Part shown: piece after piece, positions 8,170-16,032 of the stretch
Layout: every line of letters starts with the position of its first letter
Position numbering within the stretch: position 1 is the stretch's first letter
Assembly (NCBI GenBank): GCA_030040525.1
Contig: JASHTN010000124.1
Location: forward strand, 1-24,764
From: Gammaproteobacteria bacterium
GTDB taxonomy: Bacteria > Pseudomonadota > Gammaproteobacteria > Steroidobacterales > Steroidobacteraceae
DNA: 24,764 nt
Direction of reading: 5' to 3'
The notes under the pieces: generated by a model
Seen by the model: the letters and a program-made list of their open reading frames with translations, nothing else
Told to the model about the DNA's origin: nothing
Databases searched by the model: none
Program-made: the position numbers and the translations under genes

Positions 8170-8619
8170 ATGAAGGACGTACCAACCGTGTCGGGAAGCA
8201 CCGCCGGGATTCCCTACACCGTGAAGCTCGCGGACGACCTGGCGCACCACTGGCTCGCCGACGAGCCGGCGAGCCTCGGCGGCGCCAATCGCGGCCCGAC
8301 ACCGCACCACCTGCTGCTCTCGAGCCTCGGCGCCTGCACCGCGATCACGCTCTCGATGTACGCCGGGCACAAGGGCTGGGCGCTGCACGGTGTCGATGTC
8401 GAGCTACAGTTCAACCCCCAAGGCAGGCCCGCGCAGGGCGGCAACGAGATCCGCCGCCGGGTCGGGCTGCGCGGCGAGCTCACTCCCGAGCAGCGCGAGC
8501 GGCTGCTCGAGATCGCGAAGGCCTGTCCCATCCACCGTGTGCTGAGCGGCGAGATTCGCATCGCCACCTCACTCGCGCGGGATCTCGTTCCAGTCGCTGC
8601 GCCGGAGAGCCGCACATGA
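8170..8619 (+). CDS. OsmC family peroxiredoxin-like protein
   Basis: A 149-residue OsmC/Ohr-fold protein. Both redox cysteines are present: Cys56 in SSLGACTAIT and Cys119 in AKACPIHRVL, with the typical GGANRGPTPHHLLLSSLGAC lead-in. Family members reduce organic hydroperoxides with these two thiols, usually recycled by dihydrolipoamide or small thiols. This sequence is closer to the broad OsmC group than to Ohr or OsmC proper. I use the ATG at 8170, with GAGGA about 8 nt upstream, instead of the in-frame GTG at 8155, which overlaps that site. The stop codon overlaps the pirin start (ATGA), so the two genes are translationally coupled. Confidence 0.92.
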   Translation: MKDVPTVSGSTAGIPYTVKLADDLAHHWLADEPASLGGANRGPTPHHLLLSSLGACTAITLSMYAGHKGWALHGVDVELQFNPQGRPAQGGNEIRRRVGLRGELTPEQRERLLEIAKACPIHRVLSGEIRIATSLARDLVPVAAPESRT

Positions 8620-9578
8620 CCGACCTGGCACCAGTTGTCCCGCCGTCGCCCGCAACCGACGCTGCCCCCTGTCCCGACCATCCGCTGCTCGAGCGCATCG
8701 AGACGCGCGCCACCGAGATCGGCGGCGGGCTCATGATCCGGCGCGCGCTGCCGAATCGACGGCGGCGCACGGTCGGCGCCTGGTGCTTCCTCGATCACGC
8801 CGGCCCGCTCGACTACCCCCCCGGGGCGGGGCTGCGCGTCGGCCCGCACCCGCACATCGGGCTGCAGACCTTCACCTGGATGATCGAGGGCGACGTCGTG
8901 CACCGCGACAGCCTCGGCAACGAGCAGCTGATCACCCCCGGACAGGTCAATCTCATGACGGCCGGGCGCGGCATCTCCCACTCGGAGGACTCGGCGCCGG
9001 GGCCGGGCGGGAGGCTGCACGCCGCGCAACTGTGGATCGCGCTCCCCGAAGCGCACCGGCACGGGCCGCCGGCGTTTCGCAATTACCCGCGCCTGCCGCT
9101 CATCGAGCGCGGCGGCTTCGCCGTGCGCGTGCTGGCCGGGAGCGCCCTCAGCGAGAGCTCGCCCGTCGAGGTGTACTCCCCGCTCATGGCTGCAGACCTC
9201 TCGGCCGTCGGAGCCGCGCGCCTCGAGATGCCGCTCATCGCGGCGTTCGAGCACGCGGCGCTGGTGCTCGGCGGCACGGCCACCGTCGAGGGCGAGTCGC
9301 TCAGCCCCGGAACACTCCTCTACCTCGGCACCCGCCGCGAGCGGCTCGCGGTCGCCTGCGAGCGCGCGGCGCGCGTTCTCATCGTGGGCGGTGCGCCCTT
9401 CGGCGAGGAAGTGCTGCTATGGTGGAACTTCGTCGCGCGCCGCGTCGAGGAGATGGAGGAAGCGACCCGCGCCTGGAACAGCGGCGAGCGTTTCGGCGAG
9501 GTGCGCGGCAGCCCTTCGCCGCGGCTGCTTGCCCCCGATGTCAGCGGCTTGCGCCTGCGCGGGTCCAGGCCGCGCTGA
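8616..9578 (+). CDS. Pirin family bicupin protein (YhhW-like)
   Basis: A 320-residue bicupin, slightly longer than usual because of a Pro/Ala-rich N-terminus of about 25 residues. The metal-binding cupin ligands are His78 and His80 in GPHPHIGLQTFTW, and His122 and Glu124 in AGRGISHSE. Bacterial pirins bind Fe or another divalent metal and some show quercetin 2,3-dioxygenase activity; others act as redox-sensitive partners of metabolic enzymes. The ATGA overlap with osmC points to a shared role in oxidative or electrophile stress. The 3' end overlaps the convergent S9 peptidase gene by 38 bp. Confidence 0.93.
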   Translation: MTDLAPVVPPSPATDAAPCPDHPLLERIETRATEIGGGLMIRRALPNRRRRTVGAWCFLDHAGPLDYPPGAGLRVGPHPHIGLQTFTWMIEGDVVHRDSLGNEQLITPGQVNLMTAGRGISHSEDSAPGPGGRLHAAQLWIALPEAHRHGPPAFRNYPRLPLIERGGFAVRVLAGSALSESSPVEVYSPLMAADLSAVGAARLEMPLIAAFEHAALVLGGTATVEGESLSPGTLLYLGTRRERLAVACERAARVLIVGGAPFGEEVLLWWNFVARRVEEMEEATRAWNSGERFGEVRGSPSPRLLAPDVSGLRLRGSRPR

Positions 9579-11736
9579 GCGCGAGCTTCTGCTTCAGGTA
9601 CACGAAGCTCAGCGCCCACATTTCGGCGGCCTGCTTGTGGTTGGCTGCCGCGGCATGGCCGCCGTCGGTGTTCTCGTAGAACAGCACGTCGTGCCCCTGC
9701 GCCTCCATGCGCGCGGCCATCTTGCGCGCATGCACCGGCGTCACCCGGTCGTCACTCGTTGCCGTCACGAAGAACACCGGCGGGTAGGTGGTGCCCTTGC
9801 GCACGTTCTGGTAGGGCGAGTACCTCATGATCCAGGCGCGGTCGGCAGGCTTCGCCGGATCGCCGTACTCAGCCTCCCAGGACGCTCCCGCGCCGATGTG
9901 CGTGTAGCGGATCATATCGACCAGCGGCACCTGGCAGACCACCGCGCCGAACAGCCCGGGGCGCTCCACCATGTTGGCACTCACGAGCAATCCGCCGTTC
10001 GAGCCGCCCATGATGCCGAGCTGGCGCGGCGTGGTGATGCCGCGCCTCACCACGTCCTCGGCGACCGCCTGGAAGTCGTCGTAGGCTCGCTGGCGGTGCG
10101 CGAGCAGCGCCGCCTGATGCCAGGCGGGGCCGTACTCGCCGCCGCCACGGATGTTGGCGACGACGAACACCCCGCCGCGCGTCAGCCAGAGCATGCCGAA
10201 GTTCGGTGAATAACTTGGCGTCAGGGAGATCTCGAAGCCACCGTAGCCGTAGAGCACGGCAGGAGACGGGCCCGAGAGATTCTTCGCGCGCGTCACGAAG
10301 TACGGCACGCGTGTGCCGTCCGCAGACGTCGCAAAGAACTGCTGCGTCTCGAGATTCGAGGCGTCGAAGCGCGCCGGCAGCGACTTGATCGCGACCGGGT
10401 TGCCATCGCCGCCGTCGGCGTAGAGCGTGGTGGGCGTCGTGAAGCTTTCGAAGCGGAACTGCGCTTCCGCTCCCCAGTCGTTGACGGACACGATGTGCGT
10501 CGAGCCGCCGGCGGGCAGCGGCAGCGTCGCCTGGCTCCAGCCGCCCGCCCCGTCCGGGCGGAACACGTGGATGCTGCCGGTGACGTCGTGGTAGATCGAG
10601 GCGTAAACGGCGTCGCGGCCGGCGGCCACCTCGCCGACGGCGCTGTGCGCGTCAGGCGTGTAGAGCACGGCCACCTTCTCGGGCGGCAGCGGTTTACCGT
10701 CGTCCGGCTCGCCCGCCTGCGGCACCGGGTAGGCGATGAGCGCGCCCTGGGGGATGCGGGCGGCACCGGCCGGCGTCCAGTCCTCGCGCAGCGTGAAGAC
10801 GAGATTGTCGCCCTGCGCGCCCTTGAGATCCGCGCCAAGCGGCAGGGGCAGCCGGCGGGTGCGGCCGTCGGGCGCGAGCAGGTAGTACTCGCAAGTGAAG
10901 AAGCCGACGTCGCGCTGCACGAGCGCGATCGTCCGCGCGGGCGAGTGAAACACGACACCGGCCGAGGCAACATCGCTGTCTTTGCCCTCAAAGAGGGTCG
11001 CGGCGCTCGCCATGGGCGCGCCGCGCTTCCACAGCTTCACGACCCGCGGGTACCCGGAGGTGGTCATCGAGCCTGGGCCGAAGTCGGTTCCGAAGAGCAC
11101 CGTGTCCTCATCGAGCCAGGTGATCGCGGACTTGGCCTCGATGAGCCCGAAGCCGTCCTTGACGAAGGTCTTCGTCGCCGGGTCGAACTCCCGGACCACG
11201 ACCGCATCACCACCGCCGCGCGACAGGTTCAGCAGACAGCGCCGCAGCGACGGCGAGCAGTCCGCGCCCTTCCACACCCAATTCTCGTGCTCGTCGGCGG
11301 CGAGCTTATCGACATCGAGCAGCAGGTCCCAGGCGGGCGCGGCCTGCGCATAGTCCGCGATGCTGGTGCGCCGCCAGATGCCTTTGGGGTGCTCTGCGTC
11401 CTGCCAGAAGTTGAACACGTACTGGTGGTCGAGGTCTGCGTAGGGAATCCGGTCGGTCGCATCGAGCACCTTGAGGATCGCGTCGAAGTCCTTCTGATAG
11501 TCGGGATCCGCCTGCAGCACGGCCATCGAGCGCGCGTTCTGCTCCTTGACCCACTCGAGCGGTTTCGCGCCGTGAATGTCCTCGAGCCACAGATATGGGT
11601 CGGCGGGCACTGCGGCCGTCTGATTGCTGTTGTCCACGCTGTTCGCTCCGTCGGCCCCCGTGCAGAGGAAGGTGCTCATCAGAGCCACGAGAGCCCCGGG
11701 GAACCGCATCCCTCGCGTACACGCCTGGTCTGTCAC
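9541..11736 (-). CDS. Prolyl oligopeptidase family (S9A) serine peptidase, exported
   Basis: About 731 residues: a short signal-like segment (MRFPGALVALMSTFLCTG), an N-terminal beta-propeller domain beginning at DPYLWLEDIHG, then the C-terminal alpha/beta hydrolase. The catalytic triad is Ser579 in GGSNGG, Asp662 in TSDDRVTP and His694 in TDGGHAA. YGYGGFEISLTPSYS and NIRGGGEYGPAWH are hallmark stretches of the family, which cleaves short peptides after proline. I chose GTG at 11736 because AGGAG stands 8 nt before it; an ATG at 11709 is the alternative. Export would place it in the periplasm, alongside the M13 and ester-hydrolase products encoded nearby. It converges on pirin (38-bp overlap) and diverges from the LOG gene. 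Confidence 0.94.
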   Translation of the reverse strand: MTDQACTRGMRFPGALVALMSTFLCTGADGANSVDNSNQTAAVPADPYLWLEDIHGAKPLEWVKEQNARSMAVLQADPDYQKDFDAILKVLDATDRIPYADLDHQYVFNFWQDAEHPKGIWRRTSIADYAQAAPAWDLLLDVDKLAADEHENWVWKGADCSPSLRRCLLNLSRGGGDAVVVREFDPATKTFVKDGFGLIEAKSAITWLDEDTVLFGTDFGPGSMTTSGYPRVVKLWKRGAPMASAATLFEGKDSDVASAGVVFHSPARTIALVQRDVGFFTCEYYLLAPDGRTRRLPLPLGADLKGAQGDNLVFTLREDWTPAGAARIPQGALIAYPVPQAGEPDDGKPLPPEKVAVLYTPDAHSAVGEVAAGRDAVYASIYHDVTGSIHVFRPDGAGGWSQATLPLPAGGSTHIVSVNDWGAEAQFRFESFTTPTTLYADGGDGNPVAIKSLPARFDASNLETQQFFATSADGTRVPYFVTRAKNLSGPSPAVLYGYGGFEISLTPSYSPNFGMLWLTRGGVFVVANIRGGGEYGPAWHQAALLAHRQRAYDDFQAVAEDVVRRGITTPRQLGIMGGSNGGLLVSANMVERPGLFGAVVCQVPLVDMIRYTHIGAGASWEAEYGDPAKPADRAWIMRYSPYQNVRKGTTYPPVFFVTATSDDRVTPVHARKMAARMEAQGHDVLFYENTDGGHAAAANHKQAAEMWALSFVYLKQKLALSAAWTRAGASR

Positions 11737-11778
11737 CGTGTCGTCTCCTCGCCGCAGCGGAGCGCCATCCAGCGCCAT

Positions 11779-11786
11779 CTTATAAT
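11779..11786. promoter_or_regulatory. Shared -10 element between the S9 peptidase and LOG genes
   Basis: The 91-bp divergent gap holds TATAAT on the plus strand (11781-11786) and TATAAG on the minus strand (11784-11779). They lie 42 bp before the LOG ATG and 43 bp before the S9 GTG. No recognisable -35 hexamer lies 16-18 bp upstream in either direction. Confidence 0.4.
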
Positions 11787-11827
11787 CAATCCGCAACCCA
11801 GTAACCGCTCGAGGGGAGCGCGACGAC

Positions 11828-12865
11828 ATGCGGCTCGAAGATCTACCGTTCAGGCCCATCCGGGGGAGCCTCTACGACCCGCGCGAGCTGCTCGCGGGCT
11901 TTGACCCGGCGCGGCCGCAGTCGCTGGTGCAGGTGCCCGATTTCCAGATCTACCGCTACTTCGTCCTGAAGGGGCGCGCGGCGCCCGCCGATGCCGTCGC
12001 CGGCATGATGGAGGCGCTGCACGACAACTCGATCCTCGAAGCCATGCTCGAGTTCCTCGCACGGCACCCGAAGATCGCCGCCATCATGGGCGGCCACGAC
12101 GAGCCGCGCGGCTCACCGACTTACCGGCAGGTCGTTGCGATCTCGCGCAAGCTGTCGGCCAAGGGCTACCTCATGGCTAGCGGCGGGGGACCGGGGGCGA
12201 TGGAGGCGACTCACCTCGGCGCGCTCTTGAGCGGCGCATCGAAAGCCGAGGTCGAGCGCAGCGTCACGCGCCTCGCCCGACGAGCCGCCAGGCTCCCCGA
12301 CTCGCACGCGGTCGTCAACAGCCGCGGGGTGCCGAACCGCAAGCTGGTCGCACAACTGCACGCGTGGGTGGTGCCGGCCTACGAGCTGCTGGGGAAACTC
12401 GCCGGTGCCGGCCGGCCGAGCCTCGGCGTGCCCACCTGGTACTACGGGCATGAGCCGCTCACACCGCTCGCGACTCGGATTGCGAAATACTTCCAGAACA
12501 GTGTCCGCGAGGATGTGCTGCTGGCGCTCGCGACCAACGGCATCATCTTCACGCGCGGCAAGGCCGGCACGCTCCAGGAGGTGTTCCAGAGCGCCAACAA
12601 GAATTACTACCTGAGCGGCTCTGAGCCCTTCGCGCCGATGGTGTTCTTCGACAAAGTCTATTGGACCAAGGAGCTTCCCGTGTACTCGCTGCTGCGCAAC
12701 CTGTTCGTGAACAACGGGCGCGGCGGCAACTTCAGTAAGCACGTCCTCTTCACCGACGAGGTCGATGAAGCCGTGGACTTCATCGCCGGGCTCAAGCCGC
12801 GGCCGCAGCGCCTGAGTCAGCGCCTGGAGGCCCTGGGCCTGAGGCGCCCGGCTGCGCTGCTTTAG
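11828..12865 (+). CDS. LOG-family Rossmann nucleotide-binding protein (lysine decarboxylase-like fold)
   Basis: A 345-residue member of the predicted Rossmann nucleotide-binding (LOG) family. Two hallmark sites are present: ASGGGPGAMEATHLGAL (glycine-rich, residues 117-133) and KAGTLQEVFQ (GTxxE, 247-251), which correspond to the PGGxGTxxE region of cytokinin-activating LOG phosphoribohydrolases. Small LOG enzymes hydrolyse nucleoside 5'-monophosphates to base and ribose phosphate. This protein is much longer, with an extra N-terminal region of about 85 residues, so a nucleotide ligand is likely but the reaction is not established. The start has GAGGGGAG about 8 nt upstream. Downstream, a 6-bp stem hairpin (12880-12895) lacks a T run. 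Confidence 0.82.
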   Translation: MRLEDLPFRPIRGSLYDPRELLAGFDPARPQSLVQVPDFQIYRYFVLKGRAAPADAVAGMMEALHDNSILEAMLEFLARHPKIAAIMGGHDEPRGSPTYRQVVAISRKLSAKGYLMASGGGPGAMEATHLGALLSGASKAEVERSVTRLARRAARLPDSHAVVNSRGVPNRKLVAQLHAWVVPAYELLGKLAGAGRPSLGVPTWYYGHEPLTPLATRIAKYFQNSVREDVLLALATNGIIFTRGKAGTLQEVFQSANKNYYLSGSEPFAPMVFFDKVYWTKELPVYSLLRNLFVNNGRGGNFSKHVLFTDEVDEAVDFIAGLKPRPQRLSQRLEALGLRRPAALL

Positions 12866-12967
12866 AATTGCAGCATGAACCCGATTCGGATCGGGACCCG
12901 CGACGGCCTTTGCCCGGCCTATGTCTGCCGCGCCGCATCCGGGGCGCGGCAGTAGAATCGTGGCGGC

Positions 12968-13267
12968 ATGCGGACCGCCCTTCTCATCCCCCTCGCCTGC
13001 GCCGCCCTCGCCGGGGCGATGGGCTGCGCGCATCTCAATGTGCAGAACCTGGGACACGGTCGCTACTCACTCACCGCCACCGCGCCCTCGGGCGGCTTCT
13101 ATGGCAGCCGCGAGGCCGCCGTCGAGCGAGCCAACGAATTCTGCAGGCGGCAGGGTACAGCGGCCGTGACCGACGGGTTCTACGACAAGTCCCGGCTCGG
13201 GCCGCAGGGAGAGCACACCACCAGCGTCCTGTTCAGGTGCACGGTGCCGCAGTCGCTGCGCTTTTGA
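12968..13267 (+). CDS. Small predicted lipoprotein with paired cysteines
   Basis: A 99-residue protein with a clear lipoprotein signal: hydrophobic MRTALLIPLACAALAGAMG followed by Cys20, the expected acylation site. The mature part holds two further cysteines, Cys59 and Cys91, likely to pair in the periplasm, in the contexts EFCRRQGTAAV and LFRC. I do not recognise a named family. The CxRQGxxAV stretch also occurs in the lipoprotein at 16933-17136. The gap before it (12866-12967) shows no further gene. The CPBP protease gene starts 29 bp downstream on the same strand and may be co-transcribed. Confidence 0.72.
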   Translation: MRTALLIPLACAALAGAMGCAHLNVQNLGHGRYSLTATAPSGGFYGSREAAVERANEFCRRQGTAAVTDGFYDKSRLGPQGEHTTSVLFRCTVPQSLRF

Positions 13268-13296
13268 CGCGGGTGCGCCTGATAGCCTGGGGATCA

Positions 13297-13959
13297 ATGA
13301 CCGAGCGCCAATCACAACACTGGACGCTGTCGGGCACTGGTTTGGTGCTCGCGCTGGGCTTCGCGGTCCTGCCGCTGAGCCATTGGGGCGAGAGTTACAT
13401 CGGCCGACCCTGGGGCAGAGAGGTGCTATGGTGGGTGGCGGGGCTTGTGGTCCTCGCCTATGTGATTGCCGCCGAGCGGCGTCCGCTCAGCTCCATCGGC
13501 TTTCGCACGCCCGGCTGGTGGGATATCGGTTTGGGTCTGATCTTCGGTATCGTGCTGTTTGTCGGCGCGGCTGTATTGGACGGCATCGTGTTTCCGGCCC
13601 TGCATCTCAAGATCAATACCGCCACCTATAATGCCATCATCGGAACGCCGCTTATGTACCGCATCGCACTGGTCAGCCGCGCCGCGGTGTGCGAGGAAAT
13701 TCTCTTCCGCGCCTACCCCCTCGAACGGCTCCGAGAGTGGAGCGGCAGCGTCATGCTCGCGAGCGTGGTCAGCTGGGCTATCTTCACCTATGCCCATCTC
13801 TCAACGTGGGGTGCCCCCCAACTCATTGTGGCTGGGTTCGGCGGCGCACTGCTGACGATCCTCTATCTTTGGCGTCGCAACATCTGGAGCAACATGCTCG
13901 CGCACTGGATCGCGGACAGTAGTTTCGTGCTGGTCCCGCTTCTGAGCGCGCATCATTGA
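13297..13959 (+). CDS. CPBP family intramembrane glutamic protease (CAAX/bacteriocin-processing type)
   Basis: A 220-residue polytopic membrane protein with about six hydrophobic helices. All catalytic motifs are visible: EEILFR (Glu133, Glu134, Arg138), FTYAH (Phe163, His167) and HWIAD (His203, Asp207). CPBP proteases (Rce1-like) cut substrates within the membrane; bacterial members are linked to bacteriocin immunity and peptide maturation, but no prenylated or bacteriocin substrate is apparent here. The ATG has GGGGA directly upstream; an in-frame GTG at 13273 would add 8 residues. A much longer upstream in-frame extension reads through the lipoprotein gene in another frame and is not real. 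Third positions look less GC-rich than in the flanking housekeeping genes. Confidence 0.88.
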   Translation: MTERQSQHWTLSGTGLVLALGFAVLPLSHWGESYIGRPWGREVLWWVAGLVVLAYVIAAERRPLSSIGFRTPGWWDIGLGLIFGIVLFVGAAVLDGIVFPALHLKINTATYNAIIGTPLMYRIALVSRAAVCEEILFRAYPLERLREWSGSVMLASVVSWAIFTYAHLSTWGAPQLIVAGFGGALLTILYLWRRNIWSNMLAHWIADSSFVLVPLLSAHH

Positions 13960-14030
13960 CAGGCGGTGCAAGCACCGAACCGTCCGCTATCTAGAAAACT
14001 ACCAGGCGGCCGACCGCGGGATCGACGACT

Positions 14031-14558
14031 TCATGACCGTCCCGCGCTCGCGCCCAGGGTGAGGAGAAGCTCGTCCAGTTGTTCGAACGCCTCGCTAAAC
14101 CCACCTGTACTCCCGGAAGCGATGGCATCGTCGAGAGCTTCGTTCGAGGAATAAAGGTCATGCATGATCACCAGGGTCTCGGCTCCCCGTTCCTCGAACG
14201 TCACCGTGGTAACGGCCCCACCTTCGCCGCCTTCGTCATTCGTCCAGACGAGACGGGAGTGCGGCGTCACTTCGAGGTACCTGCCGAAGAACTCCATAGG
14301 CTGCTCGGCGGCAGGGTGGCCGAACACGAAACGATAGGTGCCCCCTGCACGGACATCGACCTCGCAGGAAATAAAGGATATCCCAAATGACTTCGGTGCC
14401 CACCACCGTTTGAGGAGCTCGGGCTTGGTCCACGCCTCAAATACGAGGCGCGCCGGGCCGTTGAAGGTACGTGCAACGACCAGCTCTCGCGCGGATTTTC
14501 GTTCCACCGTCGTGCGGCTCTTCATGGGTGCAGGCTCATCCGCTCTTCTTGCGTCCAT
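14031..14558 (-). CDS. SRPBCC (AHSA1/START-like) domain protein
   Basis: A 175-residue AHSA1-type SRPBCC protein. The N-terminal strand ELVVARTFNGPARLVFEAWTKPELLKRWW and the later GGTYRFVFGHP and GRYLEVTPHSRLVWTN are typical of the group that accompanies ArsR regulators. The fold forms a deep hydrophobic cavity that binds small lipophilic ligands. The start at 14558 has GGAG upstream and overlaps the arsR 3' end by 23 bp; an in-frame ATG at 14525 is the alternative. Overlap and order (arsR first) indicate one operon under ArsR control. The ligand is unknown. The 71 bp to the CPBP gene stop hold nothing I recognise. Confidence 0.88.
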   Translation of the reverse strand: MDARRADEPAPMKSRTTVERKSARELVVARTFNGPARLVFEAWTKPELLKRWWAPKSFGISFISCEVDVRAGGTYRFVFGHPAAEQPMEFFGRYLEVTPHSRLVWTNDEGGEGGAVTTVTFEERGAETLVIMHDLYSSNEALDDAIASGSTGGFSEAFEQLDELLLTLGASAGRS

Positions 14559-14901
14559 CGACCTTCTCCCTCCGTTTCAGTTCCTCTACAACCTTGTCCA
14601 GTTCGTCGAAGCGTACGCCCCAGAGCTGGCGGTACCTCTCGATCCATGCCGCCTCTTCCTCCAGTCGGCGCGGGCCGAGCTTGCAGGTCCGCACGCGCCC
14701 GACCTTCTGCGTGGTGACGAGCCCCGCCTGCTCCAAGATGCCGACATGCTTCTTCATGCCCGTGAGAGTCATGTGGAACTTCGCGGCAAGGTCCGTGATT
14801 GAAGCGTTTGTACGTCCGAGCTGCTCGAGAACGCCGCGTCGGGTGGCGTCCGAAAGAGCGGCGAACGAGGCATCGAAGTCGGCCCTGTGATACTGAACCA
14901 T
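14536..14901 (-). CDS. ArsR-family winged-helix transcriptional repressor
   Basis: A 121-residue ArsR/SmtB-fold regulator: FAALSDATRRGVLEQLG (helix 1-2), ASITDLAAKFHMTLTGMKKHVGILEQAGLV (recognition helix-turn-helix) and VGRVRTCKLGPRRLEEEAAWIERYRQLW (wing and C-terminal dimer helix). The metal-binding ELCVC motif of arsenic and cadmium sensors is absent, so it belongs to the non-metal subgroup usually paired with SRPBCC proteins. I chose ATG 14901 (MVQYHRA), the usual N-terminus of this subgroup, over GTG 14922. The start codon lies inside a 24-bp perfect palindrome and has no ribosome binding site, suggesting a leaderless or near-leaderless, autorepressed transcript. Confidence 0.9.
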   Translation of the reverse strand: MVQYHRADFDASFAALSDATRRGVLEQLGRTNASITDLAAKFHMTLTGMKKHVGILEQAGLVTTQKVGRVRTCKLGPRRLEEEAAWIERYRQLWGVRFDELDKVVEELKRREKVDGRKKSG

Positions 14902-14913
14902 ATGGTTCAGTAT
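14890..14913. promoter_or_regulatory. 24-bp perfect palindrome over the arsR start codon, putative operator
   Basis: The half-site ATACTGAACCAT is followed directly by its exact reverse complement ATGGTTCAGTAT. On the coding (minus) strand the second half begins with the arsR start codon. A possible promoter on the minus strand is TTGCAT (14939-14934), then 17 bp, then TACATA (14916-14911), so the palindrome overlaps the -10 and the start site. The obvious inference is ArsR autoregulation. Confidence 0.75.
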
Positions 14914-15009
14914 GTAACACACGGATTCGCGGTATGCAAGGGAGGCGACTGACTGCTCTGCCGGGAATTATCGGCGGTCAATTGCGGACACGCTCCGAGA
15001 GGCGCGGAG

Positions 15010-15957
15010 TCAGGGGACCAGCACGATCCGTGAGTCGGTGTCGACAGCACCCCAAACGTGGCTGATATCCCCGAGCGGCACCGCCTTGATGGCTGCCTTG
15101 AATGCGGCGGATGGAGCAGCTTGGAGCATTCCCTTGACAGCCTGGAGAAGTCTGGGAAGCGGGACACTCGCGATGCCGCTGCCCATGAGCTCGAGCGCGC
15201 TGGAGCGCAGTGCAGCGCTTGGCAGGGTGATCTCTCGCCCGCTGATTGAGCCAATCTCCACGTAGCGGATCGGCACTCCTTCCGGGGCCGCCTTTGCCGC
15301 CGCGATCATCAGCGTCTCGGCACTAACTCCCCACAGATAATCGAGAACGATGTCGACTCCGTCCTGAAACACCTTCTTGAAGGACTCCTCGAGGGTATCC
15401 CGATTCTCGACCAGTTGGACAATCACGTCAGCACCGAGGGCGCGGAGATCATCGCTAGGCCGGCGTCCCGTGGCGATGACTTTCCTCGCACCGAGATGCT
15501 TGGCAATCTGTATGGCGAGCCTGCCAGAGGTTCCAGTCGCGCCGTTGACGAGCACGGTCTCACCTGCGCGCAGTTTCGCTCTTTCCACCAAAGCTGCCCA
15601 GGATGACATTCCCGGGATGGCGATGGCAGCTGCCAGTTTCTCATCGAGTTCTTTCGGCAGGGCGACGCAGCGCTGCTCCTCGACGAGGCATAATTCGGCC
15701 ATCCCACCGTAGGGATGCTCGGGGAAACAGAAGTAAACGCGCTCGCCAGCCTGCGTGACGCCCGTGCCATCAATCCCCGGCACAAACGGCAGCTCGCCGA
15801 CGGAGCTGTAGTGTGTACCGGAGGCTCGGCTCCTGGTTACGTGACTGAGAGCGGCTGCGGCGACACGGATGACGGCTTTGCCAGGTGCAGGCAGTGGCTC
15901 GCCAAAGTCGCCGTATAGGGGCGCTTGCCCCGCCTCAACTACCACCGCTGCCTTCAC
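15010..15957 (-). CDS. Quinone oxidoreductase-like medium-chain reductase (zinc-free MDR)
   Basis: A 315-residue NADPH-dependent MDR protein of the quinone-oxidoreductase branch: N-terminal GroES-like domain with FVPGIDGTGVTQAGERVYF, then a Rossmann domain with VNGATGTSGRLAIQIAKHLGA (nucleotide site NGATGTSG, 138-145). Structural-zinc cysteines of alcohol dehydrogenases are absent. Such enzymes reduce quinones or alpha,beta-unsaturated carbonyls. I chose GTG 15957 (VKAAVVVEAG), with GGAGG 5 nt upstream; GTG 15969 is the alternative. It is divergent from a marR gene across a 75-bp gap holding a palindrome, so MarR is the likely regulator. Confidence 0.9.
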   Translation of the reverse strand: MKAAVVVEAGQAPLYGDFGEPLPAPGKAVIRVAAAALSHVTRSRASGTHYSSVGELPFVPGIDGTGVTQAGERVYFCFPEHPYGGMAELCLVEEQRCVALPKELDEKLAAAIAIPGMSSWAALVERAKLRAGETVLVNGATGTSGRLAIQIAKHLGARKVIATGRRPSDDLRALGADVIVQLVENRDTLEESFKKVFQDGVDIVLDYLWGVSAETLMIAAAKAAPEGVPIRYVEIGSISGREITLPSAALRSSALELMGSGIASVPLPRLLQAVKGMLQAAPSAAFKAAIKAVPLGDISHVWGAVDTDSRIVLVP

Positions 15958-15994
15958 GTTGGCCTCCACCGCTTAAGGAATTCGCACGTCCTAT

Positions 15995-16013
15995 TATGTG
16001 TATAATACACATA
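15995..16013. promoter_or_regulatory. 19-bp perfect palindrome with embedded TATAAT, putative MarR operator
   Basis: Arms TATGTGTAT and ATACACATA flank a single central A. The plus-strand -10 TATAAT (16001-16006) lies inside it, giving a marR start site near 16013. On the minus strand CATAAT (15998-15993) overlaps one edge and could be the -10 for the reductase gene. One bound MarR dimer could therefore close both divergent promoters. Confidence 0.75.
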
Positions 16014-16032
16014 TATTGCGGCGAGGCAAGCC

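Noticed and set aside
10495..11904. 469-codon plus-strand frame antisense to the S9 peptidase
   Set aside because: The minus strand encodes a full peptidase with triad and signal; the antisense product resembles no protein family.
12880..12895. Terminator after the LOG-family gene
   Set aside because: The 6-bp stem CCCGAT/ATCGGG has no following T run on either strand.
12868..13296. Upstream extension of the CPBP protease
   Set aside because: It reads through the small lipoprotein gene in another frame, and the protease's first membrane helix already begins just after ATG 13297.
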